Of a DNA stretch of 64,000 nucleotides, positions 43,519 to 52,933 are shown in pieces. Source of the DNA: Neptuniibacter caesariensis (GTDB taxonomy: Bacteria > Pseudomonadota > Gammaproteobacteria > Pseudomonadales > Balneatricaceae). Within the stretch, counting starts at the first letter, position 1. The number at the start of each line of letters is the position of its first letter. Under the pieces are notes generated by a model. That model was not told the origin of the DNA, did not search any database, and saw only the letters and a list, made by a program, of their open reading frames with translations. Location of the stretch: assembly GCF_000153345.1 (NCBI RefSeq), contig NZ_CH724126.1:594493-658492 (forward strand), given 5' to 3'. The position numbers and the translations under genes were made by a program.

Positions 43519-46353
43519 ATGGCACAGATGAATGTTACTGCGCTGCCGCGCTACTTGTTACTGGGAACAGTAGCAATTACTGTGCTATTGCTCGCCTCCG
43601 TTGCCGCTCACTTTCTTTATAAAAATCAAACCGATAATGAAAACCGTCTTGCTGCTCTTGAAGAAGAGTTTATGGAGCGTGGACGTGAGCAGCTCAGCAA
43701 AGAAACGCAAAGCGCTAAAGATTACATCGGTTATATGGTCTCTCAGGCAGAGACGGTGCTGAAAGAAAAGTCAAAAGATGAAGTTCTTAAGGCGCATGTC
43801 ATAGCAACAACCCTATACGAGCGTGAGAAAGACCGCCGTCCCCTCTCGGAAATTAAAACGCTGGTAACCGAAGCGCTTAGGGATATTCGATTCTTTAATG
43901 GCCGCGGTTATATCTTTATTGATGATTTTGAAGGTCTCTGCATTCTGCTGCCAACTGCGCCGCATGTTGAAGGGCGCTCCCTGTATGATAATCAGGATGA
44001 TACGGGTCATTACATCATGCGTGGCCTTTTAGAGGCGGTTGAAAACCCGCAGCGAGAAGGTTATTCCCGTTATCGTTGGTACCCCCCGCATGACCAGAAA
44101 AATATGGCGGACAAAATCGCCTTTGTGAAAGCGTTCGAGCCTTTTGAGTGGGTTATTGGTGCCGGTGATTATCTGTATCAGATTGAAAACGATCTGAAAG
44201 CTCAGGCCCTGAAACGTTTAGAAGCTATTCGGTTTGGGGAACATGGCTATATCGCGGTGTTTGATTCAGAGGGTAAGTTATTGTCCTCTGCGGGTATTAC
44301 ATCGCAAAAAGAGCAGTCGCTGAGCCCTCAGTACCTCAAACAGGAAGAGCGGATTCTGGAAAAAATTCATAATAAAGCCCGATCTGGCGGTGGTTTTATT
44401 GAGTACGAATGGTTTCTGCCAAATGGTGATGGGCCCTATCGAAAAGTGTCATTGGTCGATCGTGTGCCTGGCCTTGATTGGGTTCTGGTTGCCGGCTTTT
44501 ATCCGGAGGATATCCGCGAGTTAGTTCAAAAGCAGAAAAATCTGTTGCAAGTGACCCATCAGGAAGATCAGGTGCAGATCTATATATTTCTGCTCTTGGC
44601 GACAATTTTTAGCTTAGGCTTTTCGCTGCTGTTTTCCGGCTGGTTGAATCGTAAGTTCACGGAATACCATAGGGAAATTGAATCTAAACAAAGAGCATTG
44701 AGTCTGGCTTCACAAGTGTTTGATAATGCCAGTGAAGGCATCATGGTAACGGGTTCCGATAATCGTCTACTGACCGTAAACGATGCGTTTGTTGATATCA
44801 CGGGTTACAGTGCAGATGAAGTTGTTGGCAAGAATCCAAAATTTCTGCAGTCCGGGCGCCATGATGAAACTTTCTATCGCAGTATGTGGCAGATGATTAA
44901 TACCTCCGGTTACTGGCGTGGTGAGATTTGGAACCGCCGGAAAAATGGCGAGGTGTTCCCGCAATGGCTGTCGATTCAGGCAGTGACTGATTCTGCTGGG
45001 ATGGCGCGTAATTATATTGCTTCGATCACCGATTTGACGGAACGAAAGCAAGTAGAAGAAAAGCTGCGTTACCTGTCTGACTTTGATCCGCTGACTAATT
45101 TGCCTAACCGAAGGCTGCTGGGCTATCGGGTAGACCAGACGTTATCTCTGAGTCGCAGGCAGCCTGATCAACAATTTGCATTGTTGTATATCGATCTGGA
45201 CCACTTCAAGAATATCAACGACAGTCTGGGTCATCGTTTTGGTGACGAGATTTTGCAGAAAGTCGCCAAGCGTATTACTGAGTTAGTTCGTGAAGGTGAC
45301 ACAGTAAGCCGCCTGGGTGGTGATGAATTCATGATCCTTATGCCTGAGCTACATAAGCTTGAGCAGGCAGCTAATCTGGCCGAGCGAATTCTGCACAATA
45401 TTGCCCAACCGCTGGAAAATGATAGTCACCTAATGATTACCCCAAGTGTGGGTATAGCGGTTTATCCAAATGATGGGGATTCATTTGATAAGTTGCTGCG
45501 TAATGCCGATGCAGCCGTGCATTTTGCTAAACGTCAGGGGCGCAATAACTACCAGTTTTATACCGCGGAAATGAATCAGCGTGCATCTGAACGATTGCAG
45601 GTTGAAATATCCTTACGTAAAGCAGTTGAAAACCAAGAGTTTGAGCTTTTCTATCAGCCGCAGTTGAATCTCCGTGATGGCTCTCTTGCAGGTGTTGAGG
45701 CCTTGATTCGATGGCGTCATCCGAATGAGGGTTTGGTACCACCAAACCGATTTATACCACTGGCGGAAGAGACCGGCTTGATTCTGCAGATAGGCAGCTG
45801 GGTGTTAGTTGAGGCCTGCCGACAGGGGGCTGAGTGGGCGGCAAAATCTACAGAACCTTTCACAATGTCTGTGAATGTTTCTGTGCGTCAGTTCCGTCCC
45901 GAATTGGTTGAAGAGGTCCGTTCAGCGCTTTTGACCTCCGGATTAAGTCCAAAATCTTTAGTGATCGAAATTACCGAAAGTACCTTGATGCAGGATGAGG
46001 AGAAAACCCTGACTCTTCTGCACGAGCTTAAGGAGCTGGGCGTTCAACTGTCTCTGGATGATTTCGGCACCGGTTATTCAAGTATGGCTTATCTGAAGCG
46101 CTTCAATCTGGATCAGTTAAAAATTGACCGCGCCTTTATTAGTGATCTGCCACAAAACCCGGATGATGCGGCTATCACATCGGCGATTATCGATGTGGCG
46201 AGCCACTTTGGTTTGGTCACTGTGGCTGAAGGGATTGAGAAGCCGGAACAGGCTGAGTTTCTGGCTTCGGTCGGATGTATCGAGGGGCAGGGCTATTACT
46301 ATGAAAAGCCAATTCCTGCGAATGATCTGACCGAACGATATTTTGCCGACTAA
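43519..46353 (+). CDS. Double-Cache, PAS, GGDEF and EAL signalling protein
   Basis: A c-di-GMP turnover protein of about 944 residues. After an N-terminal membrane helix there are two periplasmic Cache-type repeats (GYIFIDDFEG...FEWVIGAGDY; GYIAVFDSEG...DWVLVAGFY). A second helix, a PAS domain (VFDNASEGIMVTGSDNRLLT), a GGDEF domain with intact RLGGDEF and the inhibitory RxxD five residues before, and an EAL domain (GVEALIRW, DDFGTGYSS, KIDRAFI) follow. Both enzymatic motifs look complete. I prefer ATG 43519; a TTG at 43507 and an ATG at 43528 are alternatives. Confidence 0.93.
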   Translation: MAQMNVTALPRYLLLGTVAITVLLLASVAAHFLYKNQTDNENRLAALEEEFMERGREQLSKETQSAKDYIGYMVSQAETVLKEKSKDEVLKAHVIATTLYEREKDRRPLSEIKTLVTEALRDIRFFNGRGYIFIDDFEGLCILLPTAPHVEGRSLYDNQDDTGHYIMRGLLEAVENPQREGYSRYRWYPPHDQKNMADKIAFVKAFEPFEWVIGAGDYLYQIENDLKAQALKRLEAIRFGEHGYIAVFDSEGKLLSSAGITSQKEQSLSPQYLKQEERILEKIHNKARSGGGFIEYEWFLPNGDGPYRKVSLVDRVPGLDWVLVAGFYPEDIRELVQKQKNLLQVTHQEDQVQIYIFLLLATIFSLGFSLLFSGWLNRKFTEYHREIESKQRALSLASQVFDNASEGIMVTGSDNRLLTVNDAFVDITGYSADEVVGKNPKFLQSGRHDETFYRSMWQMINTSGYWRGEIWNRRKNGEVFPQWLSIQAVTDSAGMARNYIASITDLTERKQVEEKLRYLSDFDPLTNLPNRRLLGYRVDQTLSLSRRQPDQQFALLYIDLDHFKNINDSLGHRFGDEILQKVAKRITELVREGDTVSRLGGDEFMILMPELHKLEQAANLAERILHNIAQPLENDSHLMITPSVGIAVYPNDGDSFDKLLRNADAAVHFAKRQGRNNYQFYTAEMNQRASERLQVEISLRKAVENQEFELFYQPQLNLRDGSLAGVEALIRWRHPNEGLVPPNRFIPLAEETGLILQIGSWVLVEACRQGAEWAAKSTEPFTMSVNVSVRQFRPELVEEVRSALLTSGLSPKSLVIEITESTLMQDEEKTLTLLHELKELGVQLSLDDFGTGYSSMAYLKRFNLDQLKIDRAFISDLPQNPDDAAITSAIIDVASHFGLVTVAEGIEKPEQAEFLASVGCIEGQGYYYEKPIPANDLTERYFAD

Positions 46354-46373
46354 CGTGAGCTTTTAAAGCGCTG

Positions 46374-46907
46374 TTAATTTCCCCGAAGAGTGATGCTTCT
46401 GAGTGGGAAATGATCTTCTTTCCTGTCGGCAAAATAATAGGTAAGTGCATTCCTGATGGTAGTGAATGCTAATTCTTCCCAAGGGATATCTTTCTCGCTA
46501 AAAAGCCTGACCTCTAGTGATTCAGCGCTGGCTGAATATTCTGCTACAGGCATAGTGGCCAGATAGATTAGCTGCACCTGATTAACATGAACAATGGAGG
46601 TTTGTGTGTACAGGTGGCTGATTTCAACTTTGGCATTCGCTTCTTCAAACGTCTCCCTGAGAGCGCCTTCTTCAGTACTTTCTCCGTTCTCCATAAAACC
46701 CGCAGGAAGTGTCCAATAACCTTTCCGTGGCTCAATTGCACGTTTGCACAATAGTACTTTGTCTTCAAAGACAGGTAGGCAGCCGGTTACAATTTTCGGA
46801 TTCTGATAATGGATCATTCCGCATTGGCTGCAGACATGGCGTGGCAGGTTGTCACCCGCTGGGATTGTCAAATCGAGTGGGCCTGCACAGTTAGAACAGA
46901 ACTTCAT
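46374..46907 (-). CDS. Nudix hydrolase with zinc ribbon
   Basis: From the ATG at 46907 (AGGA upstream) the protein has 177 residues. Two CxxC pairs (CSNC, CSQC) form an N-terminal zinc ribbon, and the Nudix box GFMENGESTEEGALRETFEE has all key residues. Relatives hydrolyse NADH or similar nucleoside diphosphates (NudC-like), but this short form is often just called a Nudix hydrolase. A longer frame from 46967 adds a segment with no family likeness. It is convergent with the GGDEF/EAL gene and divergent from the next Nudix gene. Confidence 0.88.
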   Translation of the reverse strand: MKFCSNCAGPLDLTIPAGDNLPRHVCSQCGMIHYQNPKIVTGCLPVFEDKVLLCKRAIEPRKGYWTLPAGFMENGESTEEGALRETFEEANAKVEISHLYTQTSIVHVNQVQLIYLATMPVAEYSASAESLEVRLFSEKDIPWEELAFTTIRNALTYYFADRKEDHFPLRSITLRGN

Positions 46908-47037
46908 ATCACACTTCCTATAGTCATGCTTTATTCTATCCTGAGCAGCTAGAGGAAAACAAAACAAGCTGCGGGGTTAATTTATAGGGCCGCTTCAGAG
47001 TAATATTATTATGGTTAAGCAATAAGAAGAACGGTTT

Positions 47038-47646
47038 ATGCTCAAAAAGATACGCGATCGATTAAAAGATTTTCAACCCAGAAGCTTCCCAAGTAATCAG
47101 CCCAAAGCCGGGGTGCTTATTGCTTTGACTGATCATGATGATCCTCGCGTGATCTTAACCAAAAGGGCCTCTCACCTATCAACCCATAGTGGTGAGATCG
47201 CCTTTCCAGGCGGCAAACATGATGATACAGACCCTGATCTACTGTTCACCGCATTGCGGGAAGCGCATGAAGAAGTGGGTCTGCAGCCTGATTCGGTGGA
47301 GGTGGTCGGTCCATTAGGACAAGTGATATCAAAACATGGTCTACAGGTGACGCCCTGGGTTGGGATTATCTCTTCAGAGTTAGAGCTGGTAGCTAACCCT
47401 GGTGAGCTGGATGAGGTATTTGAGGTGCCGCTAAGCTTTTTTCTGGCGGATCAGCGATATGCGACGGATGAGATCCGCTTTAAGGGTAAAAACCTCTATG
47501 TGCCAGCCTGGGAGTATCAGGGGCATGTGATTTGGGGGCTAACGGCTTATATGTTGGTGGAGCTTCTCAATGAAGGGTGCGATGCCAGGATTCCGATGAA
47601 GCCTCGACCTGAGCATAAGGTACGCCGTTTTTCGAATGACTCTTGA
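47038..47646 (+). CDS. CoA pyrophosphatase-like Nudix hydrolase
   Basis: The 202 residues carry VILTKRASHLSTHSGEIAFPGGKHD, the UPF0035/NUDT7 signature that precedes the Nudix box, and then LLFTALREAHEEVGL. This pair marks enzymes cutting coenzyme A and its derivatives. It is the first gene of a likely operon with the carbonic anhydrase-like protein, a DUF1289 protein and a thiamine-binding protein, all within short gaps. It is divergent from the zinc-ribbon Nudix gene. Confidence 0.88.
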   Translation: MLKKIRDRLKDFQPRSFPSNQPKAGVLIALTDHDDPRVILTKRASHLSTHSGEIAFPGGKHDDTDPDLLFTALREAHEEVGLQPDSVEVVGPLGQVISKHGLQVTPWVGIISSELELVANPGELDEVFEVPLSFFLADQRYATDEIRFKGKNLYVPAWEYQGHVIWGLTAYMLVELLNEGCDARIPMKPRPEHKVRRFSNDS

Positions 47647-47655
47647 GGGGGAGTT

Positions 47656-48183
47656 GTGTTGTATTCATTAGAAGATAAAAAAGTTACCTGTATTGGTAAT
47701 GAGCATTTTGTCGCCGAGAATGCCACTGTTATCGGTAATGTGGAGTTACATGACCGAAGTAGTATCTGGTTTAACGTAGTGATTCGTGGTGATAACGACC
47801 CGATTATTATTGGTGAGGGTACTAATATTCAGGATGGTTCGGTATTGCATACTGATCCGGGTTATACACTTAAGCTGGGTGCTGACGTCACAGTTGGGCA
47901 TATGGCGATGCTTCATGGATGTGAAGTAGGGGATGGCTCGTTGATTGGCATTGGTGCCGTTGTGTTGAATGGTGCGAAAATCGGCAAAGGCTGCCTGATT
48001 GGTGCCAATGCGTTGGTGCCAGAGGGTATGGAGATTCCTGATTACTCGCTGGTGGTGGGATCTCCGGCCAAGATTAAACGACCCCTTAATGATGAGCAGG
48101 TTGCTGGCTTAAAGCAAAATGCTCAGCATTATGTGGATAATATGCGTAGATTTAATAGCAGCTTTAAAAAGCAGGAAAATTAA
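47656..48183 (+). CDS. Gamma-carbonic anhydrase family protein
   Basis: A 175-residue left-handed beta-helix protein (YrdA/PaaY/CaiE type) with hexapeptide repeats ([40 protein letters not shown]). The metal-binding histidines are at HTDPG and [10 protein letters not shown]. Such trimers bind zinc or iron; some are carbonic anhydrases, others thioesterases. The start is GTG at 47656 or TTG at 47659 after GAGGGGGAG; the second gives better spacing. The next gene starts 2 bases after the stop. Confidence 0.88.
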   Translation: MLYSLEDKKVTCIGNEHFVAENATVIGNVELHDRSSIWFNVVIRGDNDPIIIGEGTNIQDGSVLHTDPGYTLKLGADVTVGHMAMLHGCEVGDGSLIGIGAVVLNGAKIGKGCLIGANALVPEGMEIPDYSLVVGSPAKIKRPLNDEQVAGLKQNAQHYVDNMRRFNSSFKKQEN

Positions 48184-48185
48184 TT

Positions 48186-48377
48186 ATGGTATCTCAGGAT
48201 CTGAGTCCTGTTCGCAGCCCTTGTGTTGGTGTTTGTGCGTTAGATGAAAATGATGTTTGTATAGCGTGCCATCGCACCGGTATCGAAATTGGTGAATGGG
48301 GCACGTACGATAACGAACAGAAAATAGCGATCTGGAAAAAAATTGTCCTTCGCGAAAAAGGCGAACCGGTAGAGTAG
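48186..48377 (+). CDS. DUF1289 small Cys-rich protein
   Basis: A 63-residue protein of the DUF1289 family: SPCVGVCALDENDVCIACHRT followed by EIGEW, where four cysteines can bind a metal or iron-sulfur cluster. The role is unknown. It is frequently encoded beside housekeeping genes in gammaproteobacteria. It lies two bases after the carbonic anhydrase-like gene and six before the next gene, within one operon. Confidence 0.9.
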   Translation: MVSQDLSPVRSPCVGVCALDENDVCIACHRTGIEIGEWGTYDNEQKIAIWKKIVLREKGEPVE

Positions 48378-48383
48378 CTAGCC

Positions 48384-48686
48384 ATGAAAGTGATGATCGA
48401 TATCTGTATCGTTCCTCTGGGTGTAGGGGTGTCTGTCTCTGAATATGTGGCTGCATGTCAAAGAGTGCTGCAGGATGCGAAGCTTGATCATCAGATGCAC
48501 GCCTATGGTACCAATGTGGAAGGCGACTGGGATGAAGTTATGGCGGCGGTAAAACGCTGCCATGAAGTCGTTCACGAATTGGGCGCGCCACGTATTACCA
48601 CATCTATGCGGCTGGGAACGCGGAACGATCGTGAGCAGAGTATGGATGATAAGATTCAGAGTGTTAGGAATAAACTGGATTCGTAA
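48384..48686 (+). CDS. MTH1187-family thiamine-binding protein
   Basis: A 100-residue ferredoxin-fold protein of the MTH1187/YkoF-like family (DUF77): VMIDICIVPLGVGVSVSEYV, HQMHAYGTNVEGDWDEVMAAV, and TTSMRLGTRNDREQSMDDKI. Structures of relatives bind thiamine or related small molecules. It is the last gene of the unit beginning with the CoA pyrophosphatase and is followed at once by a strong terminator. Confidence 0.92.
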   Translation: MKVMIDICIVPLGVGVSVSEYVAACQRVLQDAKLDHQMHAYGTNVEGDWDEVMAAVKRCHEVVHELGAPRITTSMRLGTRNDREQSMDDKIQSVRNKLDS

Positions 48687-48712
48687 AAAAAGGGCCCCTA
48701 GGGCCCTTTTTT
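48686..48712. terminator. Bidirectional terminator
   Basis: The perfect stem AAAAAAGGGCCC/GGGCCCTTTTTT with a CTA loop overlaps the stop of the upstream gene and lies 8 bases before the stop of the convergent CorC-like gene. It can serve both. Confidence 0.93.
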
Positions 48713-48720
48713 ATAGTATT

Positions 48721-49995
48721 TTAGTCATCAGCTTCTGTTTTAGGAAGCGCAATGATTCGAGCCGTTTTTATCACATTGTCACTGATCTGTAGCGTCTCTA
48801 TTCGATAGTTCTCTAACTGAAGACAGACGTTGGCATCGGGGATCGATTCAAGTGTTTCGGTGATCAGTCCGTTCATGGTCTTTGGACCGTCGGTTGGCAG
48901 ATCCCATTCAAGTGACTTGTTCACGTCACGGATATAAGCTGATCCATCGACAAAATAACTACCATCTTCCTGCAAGAAGATTTCCTGATCTTCTTCCTTA
49001 TTGTTGGATGATAATTCGCCGACAATCTCTTCCAGAATATCTTCCAGAGTTACGATGCCCTGAATATCGCCATACTCATCTACGACCAGACCGATACGCC
49101 GGTTATGGGACTGGAAGTGCAAAAGCTGAGTCTGAAGTGGTGTGCTTTCAGGGATAAAGTAAGGTTCACGAATTACCTGTAAAATCGCAGCTTTTGATAC
49201 CTGACCTTCATGAAAAACCTGAGCCAGGTTACGCATATGCAGAAGCCCGACAACCTTGTTTAGCTCGCCTTGGTAGACGGGTAAGCGGGTATGCTCAGTG
49301 CGGCTCAGTTGAGAGATGATGGTATCAATATCATCATCGAGGTCGATTCCGATCACTTCATTTCGCGGAATCATGATGTCGTTTACGGTGACTTCAGATA
49401 GCTCCAGAACACCGAGTAGCATGTTCTGGTTATTCTGCGGTAATAGTGCGCCTGCTTCGTGTACTAAGGTACGCAACTCTTCAGTACTTAAATGGTGATT
49501 GTTATCACCGGTCACATTGATACCAAATAGTTTCAGGAAGGTATTTGTGATGCCATTAATAATCCACACCAAAGGATAAATCAGTTTAAGCAGCGGAGAC
49601 AGCAGATATGAAGCAGGGAAGGCTATCTTTTCAGGATGAAGGGCCGCCATTGTTTTTGGTGACACTTCGGCAAAAATCAGGATAACAACAGTCAGGGCAG
49701 CGGTAGCGATAGCGATACCTGCATCCCCCCAAAGGCGAACCGCGATAACCGTTGCGATTGCTGAAGCCAGAATGTTGACAAAGTTGTTGCCGATTAGGAT
49801 AACGCCGATCAGACGGTCAGGGCGTTCAAGAAGTTTACTGGCTTTTTTGGCTCCACGGTGTTTCTTCTTTACAAGATGTTTTAGCCGATAACGGTTAAGC
49901 GACATCATGCCGGTTTCAGAGCTGGAAAAGAATGCGGAACAGAGAATCAAGAAACAAAGGACTCCAAGGAGAAATCCTATCGATGCGTCTTCCAA
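48721..49995 (-). CDS. CNNM/CorC-type membrane protein with CBS pair (YfjD-like)
   Basis: The 424 residues carry an N-terminal DUF21/CNNM membrane domain (SAFFSSSETGMMSLNRYRLK, IGNNFVNILASAIAT, FAEVSPKTMAALHPEK) and two CBS domains (DIMIPRNEVIGID, TRLPVYQGELNKVVGLL, RRIGLVVDEYGDIQG). A C-terminal CorC_HlyC domain follows. Relatives are linked to magnesium or cobalt efflux; hemolysin function is a historical label. The start is TTG at 49995, needed to include the first membrane helix. Divergent from the small non-coding region before ypjD. Confidence 0.9.
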   Translation of the reverse strand: MEDASIGFLLGVLCFLILCSAFFSSSETGMMSLNRYRLKHLVKKKHRGAKKASKLLERPDRLIGVILIGNNFVNILASAIATVIAVRLWGDAGIAIATAALTVVILIFAEVSPKTMAALHPEKIAFPASYLLSPLLKLIYPLVWIINGITNTFLKLFGINVTGDNNHHLSTEELRTLVHEAGALLPQNNQNMLLGVLELSEVTVNDIMIPRNEVIGIDLDDDIDTIISQLSRTEHTRLPVYQGELNKVVGLLHMRNLAQVFHEGQVSKAAILQVIREPYFIPESTPLQTQLLHFQSHNRRIGLVVDEYGDIQGIVTLEDILEEIVGELSSNNKEEDQEIFLQEDGSYFVDGSAYIRDVNKSLEWDLPTDGPKTMNGLITETLESIPDANVCLQLENYRIETLQISDNVIKTARIIALPKTEADD

Positions 49996-50103
49996 GACTG
50001 TATGCCTATATTATGAATGGAGTGACATTCTTAATTGTGATCTGAGCACTGTCAAGCAAATCAGCTTAATAATAGACTCAAGTATTGTTGCTGGTTAGAT
50101 CGG

Positions 50104-50889
50104 TTAAATGAACCATTCAATCACCATTTTGCTGCCGAAGAAACCCAGTGCAAGAGTGATGAAACTCGTCAGAGTCCAGCGAACTGCTGTGTTACTGCGC
50201 CAGCCGAAGCTGATTCGACCGAAAAGCAGGATCGCATACAGGCACCAGGCAACCAGAGAAAGAACAGTTTTATGCACAAGGTGCTGGGCAAAGAGATCGT
50301 CAAACAGGATGAATCCCGTAATCAGAGAGGCTGATAATAGTATTAAGCCTGTCCAGATCATTTCAAAAAGTAGACGTTCCATGGTCTGAAGCGGTGGTAA
50401 AGAGGAAACCAAACCGCGAGTGTGATGATGCTTAAGCGCATATACCTGTCGAGAGAGCAGAATGGCCTGAAGGGTCGCGATAGTAAAAATGCTATAAGCA
50501 AGAATCGATAATAATACGTGTGCGATCAGACCTGCGTCGTAGGCTTTTCCTGTCCCAGTGTCTGTTAGCCATGCTGCAAGTGCAGTGATGGCCGCCATAG
50601 GGAAAAAGCCAATAAACAGGTTTTCAATATTTTGACGGAGGCTGCTTAGAAGGACGATCCCGGCGACTAGCCAGGAAATGAGTGAACCCACACTGAGTAC
50701 GCTAAGATTAATACCTCCTGGCTGATGAAGTACCAGATAAATAGCGACTGTGTGGCATGCAACCCCGCCAACTCCCAGTAGTTTGCTGAAAGATTGAGAC
50801 GGTTGACGTAAGCCTTTAAGAACCTGCCACTGCAGAAAAGCAGCTGCGGAGTAAAGCAAAACGGCAACAAGTGTGAAAATGGGTAGCAT
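50104..50889 (-). CDS. ypjD: Inner membrane protein YpjD (CcsA/CcmF-related)
   Basis: A 261-residue, roughly eight-helix membrane protein of the cytochrome c assembly (CcsA) family. The ATG at 50889 begins MLPIFTLVAVLLYSAAAFLQ, a clean first helix; a longer frame from 50961 adds polar residues with no support. Helices include LIAHVLLSILAYSIFTIATLQAI with a conserved His and KTVLSLVAWCLYAILLFGRI. YpjD lies next to ffh in many gammaproteobacteria, divergently as here. The function is not established. Confidence 0.88.
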   Translation of the reverse strand: MLPIFTLVAVLLYSAAAFLQWQVLKGLRQPSQSFSKLLGVGGVACHTVAIYLVLHQPGGINLSVLSVGSLISWLVAGIVLLSSLRQNIENLFIGFFPMAAITALAAWLTDTGTGKAYDAGLIAHVLLSILAYSIFTIATLQAILLSRQVYALKHHHTRGLVSSLPPLQTMERLLFEMIWTGLILLSASLITGFILFDDLFAQHLVHKTVLSLVAWCLYAILLFGRISFGWRSNTAVRWTLTSFITLALGFFGSKMVIEWFI

Positions 50890-51087
50890 GATGGTCTCTT
50901 CTGTCCAATGTTCCTGCAGAACAGCGCTTTGGTGGACGCTTAGTTTGGCATAGAACGGCATTGGATAGAAGGGGGCTGCTATGCGCGGCCTGAGTGCTGT
51001 ATAATGCGTCGATTATTAATCGGATTATTTGTTTTTCCGCACCATAGGCCCTTCAGAGTCATCATTGCGGGAAGTTTGAGGCAAGAC

Positions 51088-52500
51088 ATGTTTGAGAATT
51101 TATCAGAACGACTTACGCAAACGCTTCGCTCCGTCACTGGTCAGGCGAAACTGACAGAAGACAACATTAAAGGAACATTGCGTGAAGTGCGTATGGCGCT
51201 GCTTGAAGCGGATGTCGCACTGCCTGTTGTTAAAGAATTTGTAAACAGCGTTAAAGAACGTGCTGTTGGCACAGAAGTGACCAAAAGCCTGACTCCGGGG
51301 CAGGTGTTTGTAAAGATCGTCAATGAAGAGATGATCAAAGTCATGGGTGAAGCGAATGAAAAGCTGAACCTGGCGGCAACACCTCCGGCAGTCGTTATGA
51401 TGGCAGGTTTACAGGGTGCGGGTAAAACCACCTCTGTTGCGAAACTGGGTCGTCACCTGCGTGAGCGTGAGAAAAAGAAAGTACTGGTTGTATCGGCTGA
51501 TGTTTATCGCCCAGCGGCGATTAAACAGCTTGAGACCCTGGCGGGTGAGGTAGAGGTTGATTTCTTCCCATCAACTGCGGATCAGGATCCGGTTGATATT
51601 GCCAATGCCGCAATTGCTCACGCACGTATTCAGCACCATGACGTCGTGCTGGTGGATACTGCGGGCCGCTTGCATGTCGACGAAGACATGATGGGTGAGA
51701 TTAAGCGCCTGCATGAAGCGGTTAATCCGATAGAGACCCTGTTCGTTGTTGATGCAATGACGGGTCAGGATGCTGCGAATACCGCCAAGGCATTCAATGA
51801 AGTATTGCCGCTTACCGGTGTTGTTCTGACCAAAACCGATGGTGACGCCCGTGGTGGTGCGGCACTCTCTGTTCGCCAGATTACGGGCAAGCCAATCAAG
51901 TTCCTGGGTGTCGGCGAAAAAGTTGATGCATTAGAGCCGTTTCACCCTGACCGTATCGCCTCCCGTATTCTGGGGATGGGTGATGTTCTGTCTTTGATTG
52001 AGGAAGCAGAGCAGAAAATAGACAAAGAGAAAGCCGAGAAATTTGCCAAGAAGATCAAGAAAGGCAAAGGCTTTGATTTGGAAGATTTCCGTGAACAGAT
52101 CTCTCAGATGAAGAATATGGGCGGCATGATGGGTATGCTCGACAAGTTGCCAGGTATGGGGCAACTAGCTCAGGCTGCTGATGCGGCTAATGCCGAAAAG
52201 GGTATGCATCAGATGGAGGCGATTATTAACTCCATGACTCCGGAAGAGCGCCGTAAACCCGATATTATTTCAGGTTCCCGTAAAAAACGTATCGCTGTGG
52301 GTTCAGGTACCCAGATCCAGGACGTAAACCGCCTGCTTAAACAGCATAAGCAGATGTCAAAGATGATGAAGAAGTTCAGTGGCAAAGGCGGTATGTCAAA
52401 AATGATGCGTGGCATGAAAGGGATGCTTCCACCAGGAATGGGCGGAGGCCCAGGTGGTATGGGTGGCATGGGTGGCCCTGGCGGTTTTCCTCGGATGTAA
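51088..52500 (+). CDS. ffh: Signal recognition particle protein Ffh
   Basis: Ffh binds signal sequences and 4.5S RNA to target membrane proteins to FtsY. From ATG 51088 (GAGG upstream) it is 470 residues: N domain MFENLSERLTQTLRSVTG, GTPase domain with GLQGAGKTTS, DTAGRLHVDEDMM and TKTDGDARGGA, and the methionine-rich M domain (MKNMGGMMGMLDKLPGMG; MSKMMRGMKGMLPPGMGG). The Gly/Met/Pro-rich tail is normal. An in-frame extension back to 51004 is untranslated leader in my view. Confidence 0.96.
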   Translation: MFENLSERLTQTLRSVTGQAKLTEDNIKGTLREVRMALLEADVALPVVKEFVNSVKERAVGTEVTKSLTPGQVFVKIVNEEMIKVMGEANEKLNLAATPPAVVMMAGLQGAGKTTSVAKLGRHLREREKKKVLVVSADVYRPAAIKQLETLAGEVEVDFFPSTADQDPVDIANAAIAHARIQHHDVVLVDTAGRLHVDEDMMGEIKRLHEAVNPIETLFVVDAMTGQDAANTAKAFNEVLPLTGVVLTKTDGDARGGAALSVRQITGKPIKFLGVGEKVDALEPFHPDRIASRILGMGDVLSLIEEAEQKIDKEKAEKFAKKIKKGKGFDLEDFREQISQMKNMGGMMGMLDKLPGMGQLAQAADAANAEKGMHQMEAIINSMTPEERRKPDIISGSRKKRIAVGSGTQIQDVNRLLKQHKQMSKMMKKFSGKGGMSKMMRGMKGMLPPGMGGGPGGMGGMGGPGGFPRM

Positions 52501-52531
52501 TAATTGCATATTAAATAAGCAAAAAGGCTTT

Positions 52532-52574
52532 ATCAGGGCGGCAAATTCGCGTAGAATTGCCGCCCTGATTTTTT
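52532..52574 (+). terminator. Terminator between ffh and rpsP
   Basis: A 13-bp stem ATCAGGGCGGCAA/TTGCCGCCCTGAT with a 12-base loop (which can pair further with one bulge), followed by six T's. It separates ffh from the ribosomal operon. Confidence 0.92.
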
Positions 52575-52655
52575 CGGTCCGAACTGCGTTATAAACAGTT
52601 CGGTTCATCAAACAGTGGGCGATATCAAAACCCACTCAATAAAAGGGTCTAACGC

Positions 52656-52904
52656 ATGGTAATAATTCGTTTGTCTCGTGGTGGCGCTAAGAAGCGTCCT
52701 TTCTATCACATCTCAGTAGCGGACTCGCGTAATGCGCGTGACAGCCGTTTTATTGAGCGTGTTGGTTTCTTTAACCCAACTGCACGTGGTCAGGAAGAAG
52801 GTCTTCGTATCGATCTTGATCGTGTTGAATACTGGCAGAGCAAAGGCGCACAGCTTTCTGATCGCGTTGCTAAGCTGGTAAAAGAAGCTAAAGCAGCTAA
52901 GTAA
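52656..52904 (+). CDS. rpsP: 30S ribosomal protein S16
   Basis: S16 is an 82-residue early-assembly protein of the small ribosomal subunit. It shows [40 protein letters not shown] and the [20 protein letters not shown] block. AAAGGG precedes the ATG at the right distance. It is the first gene of the conserved rpsP-rimM-trmD-rplS operon. Confidence 0.97.
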   Translation: MVIIRLSRGGAKKRPFYHISVADSRNARDSRFIERVGFFNPTARGQEEGLRIDLDRVEYWQSKGAQLSDRVAKLVKEAKAAK

Positions 52905-52933
52905 TTTTTGGTTTTTGAATCAGGTATTAAGTG